Source: Narthecium ossifragum
Lineage: Eukaryota > Streptophyta > Magnoliopsida > Dioscoreales > Nartheciaceae
NCBI GenBank assembly: GCA_963920575.1
Contig: OY986966.1
Location: 206,130 to 270,129 of the forward strand
Length of the DNA stretch: 64,000 bases
Direction: 5' to 3'
Shown here: piece after piece, positions 47,271 to 64,000 of the stretch
How positions within the stretch are numbered: the stretch's first letter is position 1
How the letters are laid out: each line of letters starts with the position of its first letter
Program-made: the position numbers and the translations under genes
The notes under the pieces: generated by a model
The model's database searches: none
What the model saw: the letters and a program-made list of their open reading frames with translations, nothing else
Told to the model about the DNA's origin: nothing

Positions 47271-47564
47271 TAATTAGATAAGTTCGAAGGCTGGTTGGGT
47301 TTATCGATTGACAGATATTTTATTACAATAAATTTATTACGTAGCCCGGCTCGGGTTTGGTAATCTTCGGATCTAACTAATCCCACGGTTCACAACGATT
47401 CTATTCCAGTCTCAAACCCACCCAAAACAATACAATGCCTCCCCAGGTTGACCTCCCTCCAGAAGGATTGCCTTGTTCTGTACTTTCTGCTGTATTCTCT
47501 TGAGGAACTTCCTCTGGTTGGCAGCACCTCCGTGTACTTGAGGAATGCAAGAAGCTTGTCTGTG
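47064..47564. other. Intergenic: tRNA-Asp to PPR 3' end
   Basis: This contains a (GT)n run near 47232-47252 followed by a long T-run, and the presumed 3' UTR of the PPR gene. No gene is seen. Confidence 0.5.
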
Positions 47565-49592
47565 TCACCAGTAATCTCCACAAGAACAGTCCCCATGTCT
47601 AAAATGATGGAATCGACTAACATCTCTCACAACTATCTCCCGGTTTGTGATCTTCGAAATGAGCTTAATGGCAACATGGCAATCATCGCAGACTCGTAAA
47701 TTCTTCATGATCCGGATTGGAGCTCCCTCAGGCATGGTCAGGATTGCAAACGCTATCGCTAGCTTCTCACTGTGATATGCCAAACTACCTTCTTTCTCCT
47801 CATCCTCCATGTCATGGTACACTGTGCTGGTATCAGGGACATATCCACACTGTCTCAACTTGCTCAACAATTCTTTCAAGCACACATCGATGTCCCTCTG
47901 CCTCGGATGCAATCGATCTGCTGTCGAGAACTGATGCACCACGCCCTTCAGTTCCACCCAACTGATTCCAGGCTCCTTCCTCACCATCTTCTCCCTCATA
48001 GCCCTTCTAACATCAGAAACATCAGTCCATCTACGAGCAGAAGCACGAATGTTCGACAGCAAGACATAAGATGCTGAATCCTCTGGGTCCAATCGGAGAA
48101 CATGTTCTGCCACCCTCTCTGCCATCACCGCATTCTTATGGGTCTTACATGCTGACAGCAAAGTCTTCCATATGACAGCATCAGGTCTCACGGGCATCGA
48201 TTTGATCAGAGCTTCGGCTTCGTCCAGACAACCTGAACGCCCGAGTAGATCCACGACGCAAGTGTAATGCATCAATGTGGGCTCCATTCCATACTTCTGC
48301 TTCATCAGCTCCAGGAACTCCATCCCTTGATCTTTCAATCCACTGTGACAGCAAGCATATAGCAAGCTCAAGAATGTGACATCGCTTGGCTCTATTCCCT
48401 CTTGCACCATCTTCTCAAACAACCGAATGGCCTCCAGGCCATGCCCATGAAACCCATAACCCGCGATCATTGCGCTCCATAACACGAGGTCGGATCCTTC
48501 TGATTCAAAGAACACCCTCGCAGAGTCAGACAAGCAGCCACATTTGGAGTACATGCTTATGAGCGAACTCCTCACTGGCACCACGGAATCAACGCCTGCT
48601 TTGATTGCTTGGGCGTGCACCTGCTGGCCTTGGCCGAAGGCCCCCAAATCCGAGCATGAACTTACAACGCTTACAAAGGTGACCTCATCGGGCGCTATCC
48701 CTGCAGCTTTCATCAGGCTAAAATGGTCGACTGCCCCTTCGCCGTCTCCATTCTGAGCCCTTCCGGCAATAATGGTGTTGCACGACACGACATTGAGGAA
48801 TGGCAGTCCTTTTAATCCCTTCTCGCCTTCTGCGAGCGACCCACATTTCATGTACATGTGAGCCAGAGAGCTGCCGACACACATATCGAACCCGAATCCG
48901 GATAGAACGACATAGGCATGAATCTGGCGACCGGAGGCGATATCTTTCAGCCCGGCACAGCATCTCAGCGCGCTACCCAGCCCAAATTCATCTAGCCGGA
49001 AGCCTTCTCTCCTCATTCCCACCAAGAATTCCAAACCATCCTCGTTGCATCCGTGATGGGCCATGCCGGTGATCATGGCATTCCAAGTCGCTACATTTCT
49101 CTCTGGCGTTTGCTCGAAGAGCTTCCGGGCTTCCACGAGATGCCCGTGCTGGATAAATCCCCCGATGAGGATATTGGAGGACATAATGTTTCTCCTGGGC
49201 ATTGCTTGGAAGAGGGCGGCGGCCGACGGGAGGTCACCGAGCTTGGAATACATGTTGAGCAGGTGGTTGGCGGTAAAGCGGTCGGCGGCGGCACCGGAGG
49301 CAATGATGAAAGCATGAAGTTGGTGACCCTGCTGGAGGGAGTGGTGGGAGACGCATCCATTGAGGAGCTGGGAGAAGAGGTTGGGGTCCGACCAGAGGTC
49401 CGGGAGGAAGCCTCGCAGGGCTTGTCTCAGAGCGCCTTTGAAGCAGAGGGCGGCGAAGGTCTCTCTGGACGGGGATGTGTACGAGTACCGGTTAGAGATG
49501 ACCTTGGCGAGCATCTGGCTCGATTCGGTTCCTAGTTGGCGCAACCCGAAGGTTATTAAGCCAATTTGGGCCACCACAAGGCCCATAATCAT
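47565..49592 (-). CDS. PLS-class pentatricopeptide repeat protein with E and DYW domains (At2g41080-like)
   Basis: A single exon of 675 residues. Such proteins bind organelle transcripts and edit C to U. PPR motifs run from about residue 95 to 470 (NVATWNAMITGMAHHG, DLVLWSAMIAGYGFHG, PDEVTFVSVVSSC and similar). E-type motifs follow (LLGRSGCLDEAEALIKSMP, WKTLLSACK), then the DYW deaminase: GYVPDT, the zinc-site HSEKLAIAF, CDDCH and terminal HGDCSCGDYW. All deaminase signatures are intact, so an active editor is expected. The first ~40 residues could target mitochondria or plastid. A second ATG two codons in is an alternative start. It resembles the single-copy angiosperm gene At2g41080. Confidence 0.93.
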   Translation of the reverse strand: MIMGLVVAQIGLITFGLRQLGTESSQMLAKVISNRYSYTSPSRETFAALCFKGALRQALRGFLPDLWSDPNLFSQLLNGCVSHHSLQQGHQLHAFIIASGAAADRFTANHLLNMYSKLGDLPSAAALFQAMPRRNIMSSNILIGGFIQHGHLVEARKLFEQTPERNVATWNAMITGMAHHGCNEDGLEFLVGMRREGFRLDEFGLGSALRCCAGLKDIASGRQIHAYVVLSGFGFDMCVGSSLAHMYMKCGSLAEGEKGLKGLPFLNVVSCNTIIAGRAQNGDGEGAVDHFSLMKAAGIAPDEVTFVSVVSSCSDLGAFGQGQQVHAQAIKAGVDSVVPVRSSLISMYSKCGCLSDSARVFFESEGSDLVLWSAMIAGYGFHGHGLEAIRLFEKMVQEGIEPSDVTFLSLLYACCHSGLKDQGMEFLELMKQKYGMEPTLMHYTCVVDLLGRSGCLDEAEALIKSMPVRPDAVIWKTLLSACKTHKNAVMAERVAEHVLRLDPEDSASYVLLSNIRASARRWTDVSDVRRAMREKMVRKEPGISWVELKGVVHQFSTADRLHPRQRDIDVCLKELLSKLRQCGYVPDTSTVYHDMEDEEKEGSLAYHSEKLAIAFAILTMPEGAPIRIMKNLRVCDDCHVAIKLISKITNREIVVRDVSRFHHFRHGDCSCGDYW

Positions 49593-50284
49593 AAATATGA
49601 CAATTTTAACCAGTATTCAATATTCATGGGCTACAAAATTGATGCCGGTTGAGCTTCGAAAAAAGCTTTCAATTAGATTTCTTAAAATCTATTTACTTAA
49701 CCATTTGGCCGGCGGCTCCCCTAATAAAAATAAGAAATTAATAAAATTGGAATTAGATTTGAGTGCATCTATCATGGAGGTTGGTGCAAATTGATGATGT
49801 TTTCCATCCATGGTACAATTGAGTTGAACCATATTTTCCATCCATGGTAGTGATGCACCTTTATTAGTCAACTGGTTGAGACCAATTTGGGGTAGAGCCT
49901 AGTTACAGGTTTCCCATTTGGATAAAACTAACAGCAAATATATGGCTTTTTTATTTTATTACTTAAGCCCCAAGGCTGGAAATCAGGACAATAAGTTGGA
50001 ATTGCAAATATATGGTTGCATATAACACAGTAGTTATTGTAATTCCAACCGTTGGAAAACAACTTCAAGAGTTTTAGCTTCAATTTTAGTCACCCAAATA
50101 TAACAGACATTGATTAAAAAATCAGCACAATAAGTTGGAATTGGTGACTGGAGAAACTGCAACGAAATGGATGTGCAGAGGCTAGACTTCCAGGTGGCAA
50201 CAACATTCTACTGTACATCTTAGACGCTGAGATTGCGTTGGGTTTGCTCCAGCTGCCAAAAACAAGAAAAAAAAACAAGCAAGC
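49593..50284. other. Upstream of PPR gene and 3' flank of THIC
   Basis: No gene is seen. TTTTCCATCCATGGTA occurs twice (about 49800 and 49838). The THIC transcript may end in this region on the minus strand. Confidence 0.45.
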
Positions 50285-50400
50285 AGCACGCTCCCTGCGC
50301 AGGCATTATCCTGGTCAGGTTCAAAGGGTCTTTCTCAGCCTGCACAATGTCTTTCCCAACTGGTTGAAGCTGGAAAGACAGCGCAAGCACCCCTGATGCT
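50285..50400 (-). promoter_or_regulatory. Second (distal) TPP riboswitch aptamer
   Basis: Read on the minus strand this is a full eukaryotic TPP (THI-box) aptamer: CAGGGGTGC, a P3 hairpin with TGTCTTTCC pairing GGAAAGACA, GCAGGCTGAGA, CCCTTTGAACCTGA, AGGATAATGCC and TGCGCAGGGAG. The P1 strands AGCAT and GTGCT pair. P2 GCTTGC pairs GCAGGC. All the bases that contact the pyrimidine (CTGAGA) and the pyrophosphate (GCGCAGGGAG side) are conserved. It lies about 1.76 kb past the THIC stop codon and about 0.86 kb beyond the first aptamer. No other coding region for it to control is visible, so it appears to be a tandem THIC aptamer. Its activity is untested. Confidence 0.92.
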
Positions 50401-51263
50401 GGCTTTCATCAGCAATCGATCAAGCAAGTTATGAATTCTACTTCCAAATTTCTTCTCCAATATAGGATTTTTTTTTAAAAAACAGACAGTAATTGTTCCC
50501 TACAATGTAGATACAATTTAGAACAAGAAGCAACTAAACGCGCGAGGGATTCACTTTGGGGAAAATGGAAAAACAAAAGTTAAAATGAAAGGATGCAACT
50601 ACATTGCCAGATCTGGCATGCAGAAAAATGGCGCAATACACCAAGTAGCAAATTCAAAAGTTAGGCTGAATGAAGATGGGAGGGGAAAACCTGATTACCT
50701 TATAAAACCAGAAAGGTGGTCTGCAGCCAATTTTCAAACTCTATGGATTTGCTGGCTACTTCTAGCAAATCACTAAAGCAGCTAACTATGTTGGAAATTT
50801 TTTTCAGAAACCTCATTTCTTATTATCAACCATGAATACAAACGCTCAGTTGTTCAACAGCCTATCCCAGTCATTGTTACTTCCAGCTAAGTAAAATGCA
50901 ACTTGCCAAAACAAAACACTCATTGGTTCAAATATATATGTCACATATAAGGCGCCAGACCCAATTTTTGGAGAAAATTATTTAAAAATTGGACCATTTT
51001 TAGCAAGGAGTCCAAAAACCAAAAGAACATAAAAACCCTCCAGATATTAACAGCAGAATTCGGGACTGCAGATATAACTATCAGAAAGACGAAAGATATA
51101 AATCCAAACGGAGAAAATATAAGAAGGTGATATTTGGTTACTTCCCCCCAAGTTAGCAGTTTCGGCCAATTGTAAGAATAGAGGTATATGGCATGCATCT
51201 TCGAGCTGGAACCAGAATGCCGACTTCCCTGAGCAAGCACACAGAAACAAACGGCAAAATAAT

Positions 51264-51381
51264 TGCACGCTCCCTACGCAGGTATTATCCTGTTCAGGTT
51301 CAAAGGGACTATCTCAGCCAGTTCTGCCTCTATCCTGGCCAAAAGGCCTAGAAGCCAGCAGATACAGGCACCCCCGGTGCA
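51264..51381 (-). promoter_or_regulatory. First (proximal) TPP riboswitch aptamer of THIC
   Basis: The minus strand reads TTGCACCGGGGGTGCC, a P3 arm with a TAGGCC-TTTT-GGCCA hairpin tip, GGCTGAGATAG, CCCTTTGAACCTGA, AGGATAATACC and TGCGTAGGGAGCG, closing with GTGCAA. P1 is TTGCAC/GTGCAA. Plant THIC genes carry this aptamer in the 3' UTR, where TPP binding frees a 5' splice site upstream and causes an unstable long 3' end, lowering THIC expression. It lies about 780 bp after the stop codon and about 150 bp after the candidate regulated donor (51527). Confidence 0.95.
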
Positions 51382-51527
51382 ATTTCCCATCAAACAACAA
51401 GCCATACATAAAGGAACAAGATGTACAGTACTATTACCTTAATGTTCAAATGGCCAGAACAATATTGACCAAAGCAGAAGATGCTTAGATTATTTAAATA
51501 ACTACTTTATTACTCACCAAGGTTTGA

Positions 51528-51619
51528 TGGTATAAAACCCCTTTCCCTGATGGCCTAAGCAATTACAGCCAAATGTTCCAGCACAAAAGGCCTCCAACAA
51601 GATCAAGGTTCAGGTATTC
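51528..51619 (-). other. THIC: Candidate THIC 3'-UTR exon between two introns
   Basis: On the minus strand an acceptor TTTTGCAG precedes 51619, and a donor CCTTG/GTGAGTAA follows 51528, bounding a 92-nt exon. The first intron would run 52154 to 51620, starting right after the stop codon. The GTGAGT donor is the likely TPP-controlled one, since it lies just upstream of the proximal aptamer, as in Arabidopsis THIC. This is inferred from sequence only. Confidence 0.6.
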
Positions 51620-51644
51620 CTGCAAAATGATCGAATGCAATCAT

Positions 51645-51779
51645 TTTTTTTTTCTTCCAAAGCTGAGCCAAGAGGCTAAGTGATACAAAGCACCTCAAAC
51701 TACATCAAACTACATCAAGCAGAGGTTGGAGGAGATGCCAACCCCGCTACCATAACCCCAAGGATCCCCTGTCTGGCCC
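51645..51779 (-). mobile_element. Short retroposon (SINE or truncated LINE) in the THIC 3'-UTR intron
   Basis: A 135-bp insert is flanked by identical 14-bp duplications TCGAATGCAATCAT (51631-51644 and 51780-51793). On the minus strand it ends in a poly-A run next to the duplication, the mark of target-primed reverse transcription. The body begins AGGGCCAGACAGGGG and near its end reads CTTAGCCTCTTGGCTCAGC. No pol III box pair is clear, so a 5'-truncated LINE tail is as likely as a SINE. Confidence 0.85.
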
Positions 51780-52156
51780 TCGAATGCAATCATACATAAA
51801 CAGAGAGCACAACATCATTATGGAATATAAAGCAGAAAGGAAAAACACACAAATCTTATGCCATTAGAGAATTTTTCCACTTTATCACTATCATGCCATG
51901 ATGTAAAGATGATTAGATAAAGAGTAGTAGCATCATCATTAAATGTCTTTACAGCAATATTGCAATGTGGGTCTATGTACCTATAAAGGAAGGCCTAGAA
52001 GTCTGGACTCAGATGTGGTCAAGTTTATGCATCATTTAAGTGACAACTAACAAAAATGTTTGATTTCATAAGTTGTTGCATTCTTTAGATAAAGAACTGT
52101 AAACTATCAAGCAACATAAAATTTAATGATTTGCAAATTAATGAGGAGGCTTACCT

Positions 52157-54540
<2,384 letters not shown>

Positions 54541-55057
54541 CTAAAATTAATATAAAAAAAAGAGCAACCTGATTGCAAATAATTTGTCATAACAAACAAC
54601 CAATTCTGCTCACTGAAGTCAATTCATGTGACCCAGGATCAGAATCATCTACTTGTGTGCTCTAAGAATGTACAATCATTCTATATGGTAAGGGTGCTGG
54701 ATTATGAGATTTAAGGTTTGCAGTTCAACAAAGATCCGCCTTTTAAAACGAAGTCGTTCGAAATAGCGGTCACCTGTCAATAAAAAGAAACCTAATTTCA
54801 TAAATCCCTTATTTTTTTGCAGTTCAATGAATGATACATATACATCCATTGAAAAAAATTCATCTCTCTGGACGAAAAAAGAAAGTTCTTGGGTCGATGA
54901 TAACTGGGGGCTTACCAGTGTAGCAAAAACCAAGACACAAGCATTAAAAATCCAGGAGGGAGGCAGAAGCTCACCTGCTCTCGTTTGTCTCCCTCTCTCT
55001 CGCCGCTACTTTCTTATCCTTCCTTCCTTCCTTGCCGGGGGAAACTGGAACGCAAAA

Positions 55058-55066
55058 AGATATTTT
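55058..55066 (-). promoter_or_regulatory. Evening element upstream of THIC
   Basis: AAAATATCT on the THIC strand, about 550 bp upstream of the start codon, is the exact CCA1/LHY-bound evening element. THIC in Arabidopsis is clock-regulated, so the site fits. The intervening stretch may include a 5'-UTR intron. Confidence 0.6.
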
Positions 55067-55103
55067 ATAGATCTTTCTCAGTAGTGATATAGAAACGCAC
55101 AGC

Positions 55104-55109
55104 CACGTG
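55104..55109. promoter_or_regulatory. G-box (CACGTG), perfect CCACGTGG
   Basis: Palindromic G-box 38 bp beyond the evening element in the THIC upstream region. Such sites bind bZIP and bHLH factors in light and clock responses. Confidence 0.5.
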
Positions 55110-55177
55110 GGCGTGCCTTGTGCATTCTGGGCGAGATACCCGATAAATATCCGATCATTCGAAACGCCGGGACGAGG

Positions 55178-55183
55178 CACGTG
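55178..55183. promoter_or_regulatory. Second G-box (CACGTG) upstream of THIC
   Basis: A second CACGTG lies 69 bp beyond the first. An AAATATCC evening-element-like core lies between them at about 55145. Confidence 0.4.
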
Positions 55184-56093
55184 AGACAGCGCACATTTTT
55201 AACGGAGCGTAGGGTGCTGCCCTTGAATAATGAATCTCAACCGTCAGATGAAGAAGCTGGGGTTCAGATCAAACATGTTCGCTCCTCTATTGTTTTTCTA
55301 TTTATGGGATGCAATGCTGAGAACATTCCAAATAATTTTTTTTTTGACAAAATAAGTCATCTACTGGTGTAAATTAAAATCAAAATATCTAATTACATGC
55401 GACCAAAACCCGAGGCCATATAGCCGAACAGTCGGTGATCCGCGATCAAAAAGAACAATGAGCTTGACTACGAGAAAGCCTCCTTATGAACAAGATCGCC
55501 CAAGACTTTAGATGGAAGAACCAATCCCTGAGATGTTTCACATGGATTTCAAAAATCACCTGATAGGCACTGGTCCCAGATGAAAAACCAATTAAGGACC
55601 TGCATTGAATGAGTTTTAAAGCACGACATGATAACTACTATATAAATCTTATAACGTCCATGATGATATGATATGACATGTTATTATCTATATACACAGC
55701 GAATATAAGAAAAACAATGTGGATATACAGAAAATTACAAAAATTACGAGGCATATGGCTTGGCTTAATTAGCAAAAGGATCCTGTGAAACAGTCAGTGG
55801 ATGGCCACTTGCATCTTCTGTTTAAAAACTATCACCAACTTTGGTTCAATGACTTGAAACCTGTAGAAATCCAGGAATCTTCAATAGCTGACAAATTGAG
55901 CACCAAGTCACTTTCGATCGGCACAGGAAGCACTTTTCCACAAAAAACAACTGATAAATACATCTTCTGTTCCTGAAGCATAGCTAGTGGAAGAATAGTA
56001 GCAGGCCTATCTTCAGAGGCAGGCTAATTATTAATGCCTGATAAATTTGAGCTTTGGACTGTGCAGGTCCATGAGTGAAAGTGCAGTTAATTG
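55184..56093. other. Intergenic between THIC promoter and FTSH 3' end
   Basis: This AT-rich stretch includes the presumed FTSH 3' UTR in its right part. No gene was recognised. Confidence 0.5.
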
Positions 56094-61178
<5,085 letters not shown>

Positions 61179-61467
61179 TTCGTTGCGGACCGCGGCAGAA
61201 TTCCTGAGAACCTTATGAATCTTTTGGGGGAAGAGTGGTCGGTCCAGGGATGTGGAACCAGAGACGGTGAGGGGGTCCAGAGTCCCGTCGAGGGATAGCC
61301 GGGAGGGAGAACCGGAGAACAGAGAACGAGGGAGGGATAAGAGCGTCGTGCGGCGGACCTGGTGGCCGTCCGATTTGGATATCGTGATCCGATAAACATC
61401 AGACGGCTGCAGGATCTCGATTCATGGATGAACGCTTGCCTGCGAAGTTATTGGCTCGCGTCACACC

Positions 61468-62475
61468 TAGGTGGCAATCCGGTTCATGACTCGTGAACCC
61501 GATCTGATCCGAGATAAACAGATTTTGATTTGGTCTAATCGGGTTTGGGTCATAAACGGATCGACATGTTTATGACTCATGAATAAATGAGTTGGGTCGA
61601 GTTGACCCGTAGGTTAGACGGAGCAACCAGTTTACCCATTTACCCATCAGTCCTCTACTCATCTCCCCCTCACTCTCCTGGGTCTCCCCCATCTCCCCCT
61701 CTCTCCCCTCTCTCCCCCTCTCCTCCTCCTGGGCCTCCCCTCGCGACGATCTCCCGATCTCCCCCTCTCCCCTCTCCCAATCTCCCCCATCTTCGATCTC
61801 CCCCTCTCCTCGCGGTGATCTCCCCTAGCCCTGATCTCCCCCTCCCCTCACGGCGATCTCCCCGATCTCCCCCTGGTACTCCGTAGTCCCCGCCCCCCAT
61901 CGATCTCCTCCCCTCCCAACCCTTCTATGAAGTCCACCGTCATCTCCCTTCCTAACCTCCATCCGATAAAGTCTATCGGACGATGAAGAAGTCGGAGAAG
62001 AGCGAGAAGGACGGGAGGAAGATGGAGGTGAAGGGGTAGATGGCGTCATTGATCTCGGGCACCTGTGGCCCCTCTTCCCACTCTGACACCGCTCCGACCG
62101 GTCCCCTGCCTCCAAGATCCTCCGCTCCTCCATTAGATCCAGCACCCGACACCTCCCAGCACCGTCCACCCACTAGATCCCGCGAACGCGACTCCTCCCG
62201 GCCACCCCCCAGGCGTGATCCACCTTCCAGCCGCCTACTAGCTGCTCGTGGTCACCGTCGCCGACAAGCTTCTCCCTTCTCCTTGCATTGTAAATTGCAA
62301 TTTTCTTTAGTTTACAAATAAACGGGTTAGTCGGGTTGGGTTAACTCGTTTATAGATGGGTCGGGTTTGGGTTTATAAACATGACTTGTTTATTAAACAG
62401 GTCAGGTTCAGATTGGGCATATGGGTCAGGATATAGGTGCTCGACCCAACCCGTGAACCCGAATTGCCACCCCTA
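61468..62475. mobile_element. Non-autonomous hAT element with 8-bp target duplication
   Basis: The 1008-bp element is flanked by GTCACACC at 61460-61467 and 62476-62483. It begins TAGGTGGCAAT and ends ATTGCCACCCCTA; the left end lacks two of the four G residues. Subterminal regions of about 150 bp on both sides are dense in GGGTT/AACCC motifs such as GTGAACCCGA, found inverted at both ends. The interior is a C/T-rich tract (61660-62250) with no transposase. TIR, 8-bp duplication and TA..GGGTGGCAA end fit the hAT superfamily. Confidence 0.88.
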
Positions 62476-62483
62476 GTCACACC

Positions 62484-63750
62484 GGCTTCTTAATAAGAGG
62501 TGGTTGTTAGAACTCAGCTGAATAGATACGAAAATCTCTTTAAGGCAGTAATCTCTGTTACATTCACTAGAAGGCCCATCTTCTTATTGAGCAAATAAGG
62601 TAGTATAACTATAGATGTAATTGATGCTAATCATCCTTATATGGCAAGATGATAACCCTGTCAATTGGTAGGGGGCTAAGCAATCGAGCTAATTTAGAAA
62701 ACAAATTTAGAATTCTAAATTAGTTATATCTAATGAGTCTTAGCATGCGTTTGGTATGACGATAACTTTATTCCGGATTAAGGGAATTTATTCTAAGTTT
62801 TTGAAATAACTTTATAATAATTAATTAGAATAAGGAAAAAGTAGAGTGAAGTAATGGGTGGTGGTGGTTAGTAGTCACTCAAGCTAATGCGGAATGAGGG
62901 GCTCATCTAATCTATTATATAAGATCCGATGCATTTTATCACACGGATGATGGATGCTCGATTCAAGTTAAGGCCGGATATATCATGCGATCAAGATGAA
63001 GCCACTTTAAATGTGGTGATTACTGGGTGGTTAGATGATTAGTGGGGGTGTTGATTACTCATGCTAGGTGGCACGAGTTCCACCTAGTCTACCAATAAGG
63101 TAATGTTTTATGGCGTTACTGATATGCTATGTCATAACCAATATAAACATAAACTAAAGTGATTTTAAAATTTGATTCAACAGGGCTGGAGCAAACCCAA
63201 AATTGCTTCTCCCCGTCAGAGAAACGTAGACATCTTGATCTGACCCATGGGCCATGAATGATTCAGAGCCTACTCAGATAAGAGCCCAACTCAAGATGTA
63301 ATCTCGGCCACAAAGCCTATGACGCAATGGTTTTGTCCTGTTTTGCACCTCCATGGGGGACAGCTCAAGTTTAGACCTGCCAGGCAGGCTTACTTGCCAC
63401 GAGGAAATTGGCGGGCCCCGCGTGCCAACTCATCTCCACCCGCCCGATGAACTGGTCCAAATACCCAATGACGTTCTGCCACGTAAGCTCAATCAGTACA
63501 GTGAGCGAGCCCAGCGGCCAATGCTGTATGCTGCGAGAGCCTAGACAGCCAATGAGATGAGGTACTTTTAAGCCTAATTTACCGCCGATGACATGGACGG
63601 CCAGGATGGAGGTTTGAGTGGGCCCACAAATAGATCGGGCTAATAACGCCCACCAAGTGTGGGTGATGACGATGACATCGGTGGAATCAGATTGGCCCGG
63701 ACCCGAACCGCCATAAATTCAGAATTGAGAACCAAGAATCAATTCCGAAA
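62484..63750. other. Intergenic, right part of the window
   Basis: I see no convincing gene. Frames at 63353-63544 lack a domain. The last ~400 bp are GC richer and probably form the upstream region of the transcription unit at the right edge. Confidence 0.4.
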
Positions 63751-63755
63751 CCGTC

Positions 63756-64000
63756 TATATAAGCCACCCGCTACGGTACCTCCTTCTCCGTTGTCGGTGT
63801 GATCTCTATCGCCGATAAGAGCTTCTTCTTCGTCGTCCCTGCTCTGTGCGGCTACCGGAAAGCCCTTTTGCCGACCGAATCTTCTTTGTCCACGAACCTC
63901 GCGTGGGATTTGCCCTTCCACGGATCTCTCGGGCTTTCTGTAGACCTACTAACAATCTTTTACGGAGGAAGCTAGGGTTTCTTGATCGTCGTGTGCTCTT
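63756..64000 (+). promoter_or_regulatory. TATA box and leader of a unit continuing past the right edge
   Basis: TATATAA at 63756-63762 is followed by a pyrimidine-rich, leader-like stretch (CTCCTTCTCCG, CTTCTTCTTCG, GCTAGGGTTTCTTG). No start codon with a long frame appears before the edge. It could be the 5' end of a gene or the 5' part of an LTR. Confidence 0.4.

Overview
The window is nuclear DNA from a flowering plant. Its genes are intron-rich, with GT-AG introns, plastid transit peptides, a plant DYW-type PPR gene, plant-type TPP riboswitches and plant transposons (Pack-MULE, hAT, LINE remnants). High GC in the intronless CYP86A and BAHD genes hints at a monocot, probably not a grass, but that is a low-confidence guess.

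Layout, left to right. (1) 0-3.0 kb: LINE debris with a long-TIR element apparently nested in its poly-A tail. (2) 3.3-5.4 kb (+): a two-exon sn-2 GPAT of cutin/suberin type. (3) 5.75-9.66 kb: an intact Pack-MULE with a 9-bp target duplication, carrying fragments of a phototropin-1 gene. (4) 9.7-13.6 kb: degraded transposon debris. (5) 13.7-18.6 kb (+): PHT4;1/ANTR1. (6) 19.8-21.5 kb (-): CYP86A omega-hydroxylase. (7) 22.9-29.9 kb (+): HISN4, the bifunctional imidazole-glycerol-phosphate synthase, in 19 exons. (8) 30.7-31.1 kb (-): a small plant-specific protein. (9) 34.4-38.7 kb (+): SQD2. (10) 40.3-41.3 kb (-): JOSL, a Josephin protease. (11) 42.4-43.9 kb (-): a BAHD acyltransferase. (12) 45.4-45.9 kb (-): a C2-like protein. 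(13) 46.98 kb (+): tRNA-Asp. (14) 47.6-49.6 kb (-): a DYW PPR protein. (15) 50.3-54.5 kb (-): THIC, with not one but two TPP riboswitch aptamers downstream of its stop codon. (16) 56.1-61.2 kb (-): FTSH7/9, with a 1-kb hAT element in its upstream region. (17) The right edge holds a promoter and leader of a gene or element that continues outside.

The genes do not form an operon, but several share plastid themes. THIC makes the thiamin pyrimidine; SQD2 makes sulfolipid, a phosphate-sparing lipid; PHT4;1 moves phosphate across plastid membranes; FTSH7/9 is an envelope protease; and HISN4 releases AICAR into the plastid purine pathway that also supplies THIC's substrate AIR. GPAT and CYP86A act in the same cutin/suberin monomer pathway and lie about 15 kb apart. 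PHT4;1, JOSL and THIC are immediate neighbours in Arabidopsis (At2g29650, At2g29640, At2g29630), so this window appears to keep an ancient gene neighbourhood that later insertions have spread out.

The most unusual signal is the pair of TPP aptamers, about 0.9 kb apart, in the THIC 3' region. A young retroposon also sits in the regulated 3'-UTR intron, just upstream of its acceptor.
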